DNA of 6,399 bases from Actinomycetota bacterium (GTDB lineage: Bacteria; Actinomycetota; Acidimicrobiia; Spongiisociales; UBA5794): positions 1 to 6,399 of the forward strand of contig QMQC01000113.1 of assembly GCA_003648875.1 (NCBI GenBank). Reading direction: 5' to 3'. Shown piece by piece: positions 1-5,850 of the stretch. The translations under genes and the position numbers were made by a program. The number at the start of each line of letters is the position of its first letter. Positions within the stretch are counted from its first letter, which is position 1. Below the pieces are notes generated by a model. The model ran no database searches. It had not been told where the DNA came from and saw nothing but the letters and a program-made list of their open reading frames with translations.

Positions 1-1
1 G

Positions 2-127
2 TTCTTTGTAGCCATCGGTCTCGACGATCCACTTCTGGCGCTGATTCCTTTCGTGATCGTGAAGGGTTGGATCATTCTCGACACATTCATGCACGTCAAA
101 GCGGTGTTCGAGGAGGGTGGGCACTGA
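2..127 (+). CDS. Cytochrome c oxidase subunit IV-like protein (C-terminal fragment)
   Basis: An open frame enters from the left edge and gives 41 residues ending GGH before TGA at 125-127. It begins FFVAIGLDDPLLALIPFVIV, one hydrophobic segment, followed by a Lys, a second short hydrophobic stretch, and DTFMHVKAVFEEGGH. A Lys, hydrophobic run and then FMH-type motif near the C terminus is typical of the small prokaryotic subunit IV of heme-copper oxidases, a helical accessory subunit in the cytoplasmic membrane that aids assembly or stability of the complex. The stop overlaps the ATG of the subunit III gene by one base (TGATG), so the two are almost certainly coupled. Only the C terminus is visible. 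The assignment leans partly on the neighbour, and the exact Pfam subfamily cannot be decided from this fragment. Confidence 0.65.
   Translation, partial: FFVAIGLDDPLLALIPFVIVKGWIILDTFMHVKAVFEEGGH
111..117 (+). promoter_or_regulatory. Shine-Dalgarno for ctaE
   Basis: AGGAGGG lies inside the last codons of the subunit IV gene, 9 bases before the ATG at 127. It decides the ctaE start at 127 over the in-frame ATG at 67, which has no comparable site. Confidence 0.75.
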
Positions 128-699
128 TGACCACCGAAACCATTCACACCGAGTACCAGCAGGATCTGTCGTTCCAGCCGAGGGCCAACCGCATCGGGTT
201 GTGGCTGTTCCTCGTTTCGGAGACGTTCCTGTTCGGCGCCTTTCTGGCGGCCAGGTACTACTCGACGGGTACTTTCCGGCCTGAGGAACTGAATCAGTCC
301 CTTGCATTGCTGCTCACGGTCGTTCTCCTTCTCTCTTCTGTGAGTGCGTACCTCGCCGAGACATCGATCCGGTTCAGTCACAGGCGTAACTTCATCATCT
401 TCACCGTCGCCACGATCGCGATGGGGCTCATATTCCTCGGTGGCGTTGTGATCGAGCTTGGAGAAGCGATTCATCTCTACCCACCGGGCACGCCATATGG
501 CTCGTCCTACTTCATGCTGATCGGTTTGCATGCTTTCCACGTCGTGACGGGCCTCGCCGCGCTCGGTTTCGTGCTGTTCCTTGGCATTAAGGGCCATTTC
601 GGATCCGAGGACTACTGGGGTGTCGAGGGCGTCGTCAAGTACTGGCACTTCGTTGATCTCGCGTGGTTGGTCATCTATCCGACGCTGTATCTTTTCTAG
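127..699 (+). CDS. ctaE: Cytochrome c oxidase subunit III
   Basis: This 190-residue protein is the third core subunit of an aa3/caa3-type heme-copper oxidase. The subunit has no redox metal but stabilises subunit I and supports proton uptake during O2 reduction. About five membrane helices are visible (residues 24-43, 58-75, 90-110, 127-152, 172-189), matching the short bacterial form that lacks the first two helices of the mitochondrial protein. Family landmarks are the Glu in FLVSETFLFGAF (E32), E110 in GGVVIELGEA, the His-rich GLHAFHVVTG (132-142), and the terminal YWHFVDLAWLVIYPTLYLF (172-190). The ATG at 127 is preferred over an in-frame ATG at 67 because it follows a strong Shine-Dalgarno (AGGAGGG, 111-117, 9-base spacer), overlaps the upstream stop by one base, and the extra 20 residues would be arginine-rich and unlike the family. 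Identity is near certain; subunits I and II should lie upstream. Confidence 0.96.
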   Translation: MTTETIHTEYQQDLSFQPRANRIGLWLFLVSETFLFGAFLAARYYSTGTFRPEELNQSLALLLTVVLLLSSVSAYLAETSIRFSHRRNFIIFTVATIAMGLIFLGGVVIELGEAIHLYPPGTPYGSSYFMLIGLHAFHVVTGLAALGFVLFLGIKGHFGSEDYWGVEGVVKYWHFVDLAWLVIYPTLYLF

Positions 700-1296
700 A
701 TGACCGACCCCGATAGGGATGACAAGACCTACAGCAGCCGTCGGAAGTGGATCGAACTGGTCCTCCTTATCGCAGTTTCGACGACCGTCATGTTCGTGCT
801 GTCCTCGATTGCGTTGCTCATATACACGAGCGGATCGCGTGAGCCGACAGTCCATGTGCTCGACATACCCCCGGGGTCGTGGGATCTGATCGAGCAGGGA
901 GAGAACCCGCTCAAGGTCCCCCCGACCTGGTCGTTCTATGCCGACGACACTCTGGTGCTCGACAATCGGGACGACGTCGCCCACACGCTCGGCGCCTGGT
1001 TTGTTCCGCCGAACACCGTTAGGCGGTTTGAACTTCAGCCTGCGTATGGCGGATTCTTCAGCTGCAGTCTCCACCCTTCGGGCGGGATCACACTCGACAT
1101 CCAGCCACGGAACTACAACTTCTCGATCATCGCCTTCCCGGTTCTCGGCTTTGGGTTCTCGGTCGGGTTCATCCTGTGGATCGGTCTCAATGTGATGCGA
1201 TCCCTCGACAAGGAGCCCGATCTCAGCGAGTATTTGCAGACGGGGGACAGGAAGCAGGAGACCGGGGACGATGCAAAGACGACAAGCGACACCTGA
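700..1296 (+). CDS. Membrane protein with cupredoxin-like domain, oxidase operon
   Basis: This 198-residue protein has a short charged N terminus, a membrane helix (about 18-42), an outer-face domain (about 44-140), a second helix (about 141-166) and a polar tail (167-198). The middle domain looks like a cupredoxin fold: a strand ending LVLDNRDDVAHTLG (His95), then a GGFFSCSLHPSGG segment with Cys122 and His125 spaced as in the C-x2-H copper loop. The Met usually found three residues after that His is absent; Gly128 occupies the place. The start abuts the ctaE stop (TAGATG, zero gap) with no clear Shine-Dalgarno, so translation probably depends on coupling. An electron-transfer, copper-handling or purely structural role at the oxidase is inferred from position. 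The tail carries TGDRKQETGDD, which looks repeat-derived. I recognise the fold type but no named family. The gene is surely real; the function is uncertain. Confidence 0.8.
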   Translation: MTDPDRDDKTYSSRRKWIELVLLIAVSTTVMFVLSSIALLIYTSGSREPTVHVLDIPPGSWDLIEQGENPLKVPPTWSFYADDTLVLDNRDDVAHTLGAWFVPPNTVRRFELQPAYGGFFSCSLHPSGGITLDIQPRNYNFSIIAFPVLGFGFSVGFILWIGLNVMRSLDKEPDLSEYLQTGDRKQETGDDAKTTSDT

Positions 1297-1336
1297 GTTG
1301 CCATCCGCCCCGTGCTCTGTGGCCTCCCTCTCGGAA

Positions 1337-1364
1337 TTGAACGACTGTCCCCGTGTTGTACACG
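1337..1364 (+). promoter_or_regulatory. Weak candidate promoter for the DUF5996 gene
   Basis: TTGAAC (1337-1342) and TACACG (1359-1364) are separated by 16 bases, placing transcription start shortly before the Shine-Dalgarno of the gene at 1387. CGTGT-tgt-ACACG (1352-1364) forms a small inverted repeat over the -10 position. The -35 is fair, the -10 poor, and such matches occur by chance, so this is only a candidate. Confidence 0.22.
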
Positions 1365-1372
1365 ACGTACCC

Positions 1373-1380
1373 GAGGAAGG
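1373..1380 (+). promoter_or_regulatory. Shine-Dalgarno deciding the start at 1387
   Basis: GAGGAAGG ends 6 bases before the ATG at 1387. The longer open frame beginning at 1312 would add 25 residues rich in Cys and Arg and has no comparable site, so 1387 is chosen as the start. Confidence 0.7.
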
Positions 1381-1386
1381 ATCTCC

Positions 1387-2169
1387 ATGAACATGCCGCA
1401 ACTCCCCGATGATTGGGAAGCCACGCGAACGACATTGCAGGCATACAGCCAAGCGCTTACAGCGATCCCCCGTGCCGCCGGAGTCGCGGATGACCGCTGG
1501 ACCCATGTCGCCATGGGAATCGCTCCACTCGGCTTGAAGACTGCGCCGACACCCCTTGCTGACGGCTCTGATCTCGTTGCGATGATCGACCTCGTGAGCC
1601 ACGAAGTCGTTATCGAAGCGGGAGACGACACAGAACGTATCGATCTACGGGCCGGCCCTGCGCCGGCTGCCATCGGTGAAGCGGTGTTGGCGTTTGCGGC
1701 CCGTCACGGGTCAGTGATCGATGCGGACAAGGAGAGATTTGCTGACACGGAGGCAGGAACCTATGTGTCCGACCATGCAGGAGCGTTCCTTGCGGCCGCA
1801 GTATTCGTGGCAGACGCATTCCGCGAGATGAACGAGTCTGTCCCTGGAGAAGTCACAGGACCTCACCTTTGGCCTCACGGCTTCGACATCGCGACGGAGT
1901 GGTTCTCACCAATACGCGTATCGCACGGGGAGAGCGAGGCTTCGGCACAGATCGCCGTCGGTTGGTATCCGGCAGGCGACGGATACATCTATGCAAACCC
2001 ATGGCCGTTCCAGGACGCGTGGGGCGAGACGCCTGTCCTCGACGGTGCGAGCTGGCATCTCGATGGATGGCAGGGTGCCGTTCTCGATTCAGCGGGCGTC
2101 GAGCACGCCGAGTTGGTTGCCTTCGGCCATGCCGTACACGATCTTGCGAGAGAAGCACTGAGCAGCTGA
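1387..2169 (+). CDS. DUF5996 family protein
   Basis: This 260-residue soluble protein has no signal peptide or membrane helix. The pattern fits DUF5996, whose biochemical function is not known to me. An N-terminal LPDDWEATRTTLQAYSQAL segment (6-24) corresponds to the usual family opening. A central GPHLWPHGFDIATEWF (158-173) matches the family's hallmark LWPHHFD-type motif, with Gly at the second His position. A late GWYPAGDGYIYANPWPF (192-208) matches the characteristic aromatic segment ending in PWP. Conserved His, Trp and Asp residues suggest a ligand or metal site, but this is inference. It stands alone, about 90 bases after the oxidase operon and about 120 bases before the acyltransferase gene, so cotranscription with either is possible but not indicated. 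Confidence is high for the gene and family, low for any role. Confidence 0.86.
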   Translation: MNMPQLPDDWEATRTTLQAYSQALTAIPRAAGVADDRWTHVAMGIAPLGLKTAPTPLADGSDLVAMIDLVSHEVVIEAGDDTERIDLRAGPAPAAIGEAVLAFAARHGSVIDADKERFADTEAGTYVSDHAGAFLAAAVFVADAFREMNESVPGEVTGPHLWPHGFDIATEWFSPIRVSHGESEASAQIAVGWYPAGDGYIYANPWPFQDAWGETPVLDGASWHLDGWQGAVLDSAGVEHAELVAFGHAVHDLAREALSS

Positions 2170-2240
2170 AGGCTGATCCAGGAGCGACGCTCGAGCCTCG
2201 TCGCCCCGAAGCGAGGACGCGCGGCAGCCCGTGGGTGACT

Positions 2241-2246
2241 TATGAT
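2241..2246 (+). promoter_or_regulatory. Candidate -10 box for the acyltransferase gene
   Basis: TATGAT, five of six matches to TATAAT, lies 42 bases upstream of the GTG at 2289 in a GC-rich gap, which would give a leader of about 35 bases. No -35 match is seen at the proper distance. The same TTATGATG core occurs before the gene at 5851, which modestly raises its credibility. Confidence 0.35.
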
Positions 2247-2288
2247 GGTGCCGTGGCTCTTCCTCAACGACTCTTTCGGTGACAGCTG

Positions 2289-3638
2289 GTGCACAGAACA
2301 CAGAGCGCAGATGAACAAAGCGTTGCGAGCCGCAGAGAACGAATCATCAAGAAGCTCGTATCGTGGGCCGTGGCGTTGCTGTATCACCGTGTCGAGGTAC
2401 GGCAACCGCACGGCCTCACTTCGGAGGGTCCGCAGCTTGCGAACGCCAGCCACTTTGGGGGTTTCGCAGACCCGCTTCTGTTGATCCGCGCAATGGACCG
2501 AGTACCACGGTTCATCGCAAGGGACGTGATCTGGAAATTCCCCGTGGTCCGCAACATCCTGAACTCGGTCGGTGCCATCCCCGTTCACAAGAGCGACGAT
2601 GGGGGACCGTCCTCGAACGATCAGATGTTTCGCTCAACCTACGACGCGCTCGGTGAAGAGGATCTGGTCACGATCTTTCCCGAAGGCATCACTGTCGATG
2701 ATCCACGGATCGCACGCGTCAAGACGGGTTCTGCACGCATCGCGCTGGGGGCAAGAGCGGCCGGTGTGGAGGGAATCACTCTGGTCAGTGCGGGAATCCA
2801 TTATCAGAACAAGGCAGCCCTGAGGTCCGAGGTGTTCATAGACATCGGCTACCCGATCGATCTCGACGTGTGGGTGCAGAACAACATTCCGGAGGACGAG
2901 CCACAGGACGCCTCGAACCGAGCTGCTGTTGTTGCCCTCACATCCGAAATGGAGGAGCGCCTGCGTTGGGCGGCCCCGGACTTCGAGGACTGGATCACAG
3001 CCAAGAACCTTTCCGCAGCTTCAGCGGTAGCGCTGAGACCACAGGACGGTTCCGACCCGGAAATCGGCCATGGTGACAGAGAGGTCCTTGCCAGGCTGAT
3101 CGCTGAGGCGCCGCGTGAACGCAGTCAGGAAGTTGTGGACAAGATGGACCGATACCAGTCCGATCTTGACGCTCTTGGGTATGACGATGAGATGTTCGTT
3201 TCGGGATTGGGAAGCAAGCGAGCCTTCTTGTGGAACATCGCCAAGGACCTCGTGGTCGGGCTGCTGCTTCTCCCGTTTGCGATCGTCGGGTTGATCGTCA
3301 ACGCCATCCCCATGGTGATCGTGTGGCTGATAGGAAGGCTCAAGGTTGCAGACGCAATGATGTCGACGATCAAACCGATCGGTGCGATCTTCGCGTTCCT
3401 TGGCACGTGGAGTTTCTGGGCATGGAGGATATGGTCTGACCTCGGTGTCGAGATGCTTGCAGCAATGATCATCCTGCTGCCGTTCTATCTCTTTGCCCTC
3501 ATTGCCTTGGTCGAACGAGTGGTGCTTCTGATCGGTGCCGTCAGGTCCATGGCCGGGTCTTCATCGATTGCCGAAGTGTATGAACAGGTGCACCTGGACC
3601 GGGCTGAGGTTGTCGAGGCGGTCGCTCAAGCGCTCTGA
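2289..3638 (+). CDS. PlsC-like lysophospholipid acyltransferase with C-terminal membrane domain
   Basis: This 449-residue enzyme belongs to the glycerophospholipid acyltransferase superfamily, which transfers acyl chains to lysophosphatidate or related lysolipids at the cytoplasmic membrane face. Visible motifs are SHFGGFADPLLL (54-65; catalytic His55 and Asp61 in the H-x5-D spacing of the larger subfamily related to yeast Gpt2-type enzymes), GAIPVHKSDD (95-104), and FPEGITVDDP (130-139) followed by KTGSARIALGA. Residues 210-300 are polar and partly helical. Residues 313-419 hold about three or four hydrophobic helices, so the protein is probably an integral membrane enzyme. The start is the GTG at 2289, because a stop lies in frame at 2280-2282 and the next Met is past the active site; no strong Shine-Dalgarno is seen. 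The 3' end overlaps the convergent hydrolase gene by 13 bases. The exact acceptor substrate cannot be told. Confidence 0.9.
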   Translation: MHRTQSADEQSVASRRERIIKKLVSWAVALLYHRVEVRQPHGLTSEGPQLANASHFGGFADPLLLIRAMDRVPRFIARDVIWKFPVVRNILNSVGAIPVHKSDDGGPSSNDQMFRSTYDALGEEDLVTIFPEGITVDDPRIARVKTGSARIALGARAAGVEGITLVSAGIHYQNKAALRSEVFIDIGYPIDLDVWVQNNIPEDEPQDASNRAAVVALTSEMEERLRWAAPDFEDWITAKNLSAASAVALRPQDGSDPEIGHGDREVLARLIAEAPRERSQEVVDKMDRYQSDLDALGYDDEMFVSGLGSKRAFLWNIAKDLVVGLLLLPFAIVGLIVNAIPMVIVWLIGRLKVADAMMSTIKPIGAIFAFLGTWSFWAWRIWSDLGVEMLAAMIILLPFYLFALIALVERVVLLIGAVRSMAGSSSIAEVYEQVHLDRAEVVEAVAQAL

Positions 3639-5401
3639 ACCGTGCCGAGGGCGATGTTCGCTGCTCGTTCGACCTCGGACTCACGGAGCTTCTGCTCGAT
3701 TCTCGCCATCTGGTCATCAGTGACGTCGCTGAATCCGTATGCGATTCGAATGAATGATGCGAGATCAGCCCTGTAGTCGTGGCCCGTGGAGTTGAATTCG
3801 CCAGGGACAACGGTTGCGGCGTTCTTTGTGTCGATGAGGCCTTGCCAGAATGCAATACCAGGGAGCCATCGTTGGTGCGGATTCATTCCCCTTCCACGGT
3901 TCGCCACCGCGAGCCAATCCGGCATCTCGTAGAACATCGACGGAGCAAACCTCGCCACCGGATCATTGTCGTGGTTCAGAAAGGTCGCCTGTGGTACCGG
4001 GTTACCGTCCGCGATGTGGTCCCTGAGCTGGGCAGGTGTGTCGAAGACGGGGAAACCGTCCTGTTTTGTCATCCGGGTGAAGAGGGCAGTCCCGTGCGGA
4101 GTGCCAACCCACAGCGCACCATCGAGCGGGAATTCGGCTCCTTCGGCAATGGATTCAATTCCGTTCTGACTTGTCTGGGCACCGAGGCTCTCGCCATAGG
4201 CAAGGAGCGAGATATCCGTGTCCAATTCATCGATCTCAGTCCTGAGCCTTGCAACCAATGCCCCGTAGAGCGCCGAAGCTTCCTTGACTTTGCTCGTCGA
4301 GAGCATCGAAGGGAGACTGCCGTACGCGATGGCAACCGTTGCGATGTCACCGTAGGCCATGAGCTCAGCCGCTTCGACGGTGATGTAATTGACGTATCCA
4401 GTACCAGCGGGCGAAGCGGCGATGATCGTTGACCGTTCGAACCCACCGGCCCGCCGCAGTTCCCGCATCGCGAGTTCGACGCGTTCTTCGATCGAAGATC
4501 CGGATTCGACACCCACGAATACTCTGACAGGATCATTGCGTGCGGATTGGGCCATAACGTCTTCGATGGTCGCGGCAGGTGTGACGACCGAAACGAGCCG
4601 CCTGCCCTGGAGCCCGAGCGAGTCAAAGGGGACGAGGCTCTGCTCCCCTCCACTGACCTCAGGTGCCTCCGGTGCGTTCGAGTAGGCGATCTCGACCGCT
4701 TGGTTGCTCGCTGCGATCGAGGCGATGACGCGAGTCAGTGCAACCTTGGCCCCGAATCCGAGAGCACTTGCTACGCCGAGGGATACACCCGAGCGCAAAA
4801 GCTCACCTGCCAGCCCCGTAGCGCCGGTCGCTCTTCTGGCCAGAGTTCCGGAGACCAGTATCGATGCCAGAAGTCCTGCAACCGCCGAGACCGCTCCAAG
4901 TGCGACCCCAGCCGCCGTAGCGAGGTACATCGGGTCCACATGGTCGTCGCGTAGCGCAAGAGCCGTCCGCACGTCCGAAGCTGTGGATGCTGCCACCGCG
5001 ATTCCGCCAACTGCTCCAACGGTTGGTCCTCCGCCCCCGGATGCAGTTCCGGCGACGCCGACGGCGACCAGGACCTCGGCACCGGCCTCAGTCCAGATCG
5101 ATGCCTCATTCGTGGGTGCATCGTGCTCACCGTCTCGCAATCGAAAGACCTGTGCGGAACGGGCGCCGGCGGCGATCACACCGGCAATGCGCAATGCGGC
5201 GGTTCCACCGAGCACTGGGATCACTCCGATGACTCGAGCGGCAGTTGAGCCGACCATGTACCCGGTTCCAAAGCTCCCAGCCATGATGAGACCTTGGTCG
5301 ATCGCAGACCTCGGCATGAGGCTTGGCTCGAGGGACTTCGCTGCGAAGCCAATACCTGTTATCACGCCAGCGAGAGGAGCCGAATACTTGCGTCGGGACA
5401 A
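3626..5401 (-). CDS. Membrane-anchored alpha/beta-hydrolase (Abhydrolase_9 family)
   Basis: This 591-residue protein has two parts. The N-terminal part (1-230) is Gly/Ala-rich with several membrane helices and contains SLEPSLMPRSAIDQG (23-37), the hallmark PSLxPR...QG of the N-terminal membrane domain of this family. The catalytic part (about 265-560) has VRVFVGVESG (292-301), ASPAGTGYVN (329-338), and AYGESLGAQT with the nucleophile elbow GESLG (Ser405). The likely acid is Asp480 in NHDNDPVARF, and the likely base is His541 in TGHDY. This is a complete serine-hydrolase triad (inferred by family pattern), presumably acting on a lipid or envelope ester; no substrate is established. The start is TTG at 5401: an in-frame stop sits two codons upstream and AAGGA (plus strand 5409-5413) lies 7 bases before it. 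It is the second gene of an operon after the holin-like gene. The antisense frames opposite it are shadows. Confidence 0.92.
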   Translation of the reverse strand: MSRRKYSAPLAGVITGIGFAAKSLEPSLMPRSAIDQGLIMAGSFGTGYMVGSTAARVIGVIPVLGGTAALRIAGVIAAGARSAQVFRLRDGEHDAPTNEASIWTEAGAEVLVAVGVAGTASGGGGPTVGAVGGIAVAASTASDVRTALALRDDHVDPMYLATAAGVALGAVSAVAGLLASILVSGTLARRATGATGLAGELLRSGVSLGVASALGFGAKVALTRVIASIAASNQAVEIAYSNAPEAPEVSGGEQSLVPFDSLGLQGRRLVSVVTPAATIEDVMAQSARNDPVRVFVGVESGSSIEERVELAMRELRRAGGFERSTIIAASPAGTGYVNYITVEAAELMAYGDIATVAIAYGSLPSMLSTSKVKEASALYGALVARLRTEIDELDTDISLLAYGESLGAQTSQNGIESIAEGAEFPLDGALWVGTPHGTALFTRMTKQDGFPVFDTPAQLRDHIADGNPVPQATFLNHDNDPVARFAPSMFYEMPDWLAVANRGRGMNPHQRWLPGIAFWQGLIDTKNAATVVPGEFNSTGHDYRADLASFIRIAYGFSDVTDDQMARIEQKLRESEVERAANIALGTVQSA

Positions 5402-5404
5402 GGG

Positions 5405-5758
5405 TCAGTCCTTGATGATCGCCGAGACGATCGAACTCAGGACTGTGATGATGAGCGCACCGAGGAGTGTTGGAACCCAGCCGTCACTCGCGACACCGAG
5501 ATCGAGTTGCTCTGCAAGCCACAGCACGCCGACGACCACGAAGACGTTGATGGCCAGTGTTGCGACGCCAAGGGTGACGATTCGGACGGGGAGAGCAAGC
5601 AGTTTCAGAATCGGGCGGACGAATGCGTTGGCGAAGCCGAGAAGCACAACGACCAGGAGCAGAGCCACCCAGTCCCCGCCAAAGGTCAGGCCGTCGATCG
5701 ATTCGAACGTGAACCAGATGATGGCGGCGTTGTCCGCCGCTCGAATCAAGAGCTTCAT
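5405..5758 (-). CDS. Phage holin family 4_2 / YvlD-like membrane protein
   Basis: This 117-residue integral membrane protein has about four hydrophobic segments (residues 4-22, 30-46, 52-80, 95-115). The stretch GFANAFVRPILKLLALPVR (41-59), followed by a Leu/Gly/Val helix and INVFVV, is the signature of the family Pfam calls Phage_holin_4_2. Most members are chromosomal, not phage, and their function is not established. Nothing here suggests a prophage. The ATG at 5758 gives a normal family length. A longer frame from 5857 would add 33 unrelated residues. No Shine-Dalgarno precedes 5758, but a TACTGT box ends 7 bases upstream, so a leaderless transcript is possible. The stop TGA is followed by CCC and the TTG start of the hydrolase gene, so the pair is probably translated from one mRNA. 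Confidence 0.88.
   Translation of the reverse strand: MKLLIRAADNAAIIWFTFESIDGLTFGGDWVALLLVVVLLGFANAFVRPILKLLALPVRIVTLGVATLAINVFVVVGVLWLAEQLDLGVASDGWVPTLLGALIITVLSSIVSAIIKD
5409..5413 (-). promoter_or_regulatory. Shine-Dalgarno for the TTG start of the hydrolase
   Basis: Read on the minus strand this is AAGGA, inside the last codons of the holin-like gene, 7 bases before the TTG at 5401. It supports the unusual TTG start; the in-frame GTG twelve codons later has no such site. Confidence 0.6.
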
Positions 5759-5765
5759 GGAATGA

Positions 5766-5771
5766 ACAGTA
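5766..5771 (-). promoter_or_regulatory. Candidate -10 box for a leaderless holin-like/hydrolase operon
   Basis: On the minus strand TACTGT (TAnnnT pattern) ends 7 bases before the ATG at 5758. This is the distance expected if transcription begins at the A of the start codon. Together with the missing Shine-Dalgarno it suggests a leaderless mRNA. No good -35 is seen. Confidence 0.3.
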
Positions 5772-5815
5772 GTCGTGAGCGAATCTTGGCATTTCCCTCG
5801 AAGGATGTTCTGGAT

Positions 5816-5830
5816 TATGATGATGTCATA
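5816..5830 (+). promoter_or_regulatory. Candidate -10 box overlapped by an inverted repeat, before the 5851 gene
   Basis: TATGAT (5816-5821) is a good -10 match 29 bases before the GTG at 5851. It is part of a perfect inverted repeat TATGA-tgatg-TCATA (5816-5830), which could be a repressor site over the promoter. The opposite strand reads TATGAC, so it could also serve weakly toward the minus-strand operon. A TTGGCA at 5786-5791 resembles a -35 but is 24 bases away, too far for a normal spacer. Confidence 0.35.
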
Positions 5831-5838
5831 GAGGCAAC

Positions 5839-5846
5839 AGGAGGGG
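5839..5846 (+). promoter_or_regulatory. Strong Shine-Dalgarno for the GTG start at 5851
   Basis: AGGAGGGG, a near-perfect anti-16S complement, sits just before the GTG at 5851 (6 bases from the GGAGG core). It is the best evidence that the unrecognised 120-residue frame is a real gene and that its start is GTG. Confidence 0.75.
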
Positions 5847-5850
5847 ACCT

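Noticed and set aside
67..126. Upstream in-frame extension of ctaE
   Set aside because: It would overlap the subunit IV tail by 61 bases and lacks a Shine-Dalgarno; the ATG at 127 has a strong one and fits the family length.
1113..1673. A 186-codon minus-strand open frame across the cupredoxin-like and DUF5996 genes
   Set aside because: It covers parts of two plus-strand genes with recognisable features and an intergenic gap, and its translation is Arg/Ser-rich without motifs.
2182..2216. Terminator after the DUF5996 gene
   Set aside because: GAGCG-a-CGCTC (2182-2192) has a one-base loop, and CCTCG (2196-2200) with CGAGG (2212-2216) is a 5-bp stem with a long loop. There is no T-run, so neither is convincing.
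5405..5758. Prophage remnant suggested by the holin-like gene
   Set aside because: This holin-named family is mostly chromosomal, and no endolysin, integrase, structural phage gene or attachment repeat is nearby.
4704..5765. A 353-codon plus-strand open frame opposite the hydrolase
   Set aside because: It lies antisense to the clearly recognised Abhydrolase_9 and holin-like genes, is made almost entirely of Ala, Thr, Pro, Ser and Arg, and has no domain. It is a codon-bias shadow.
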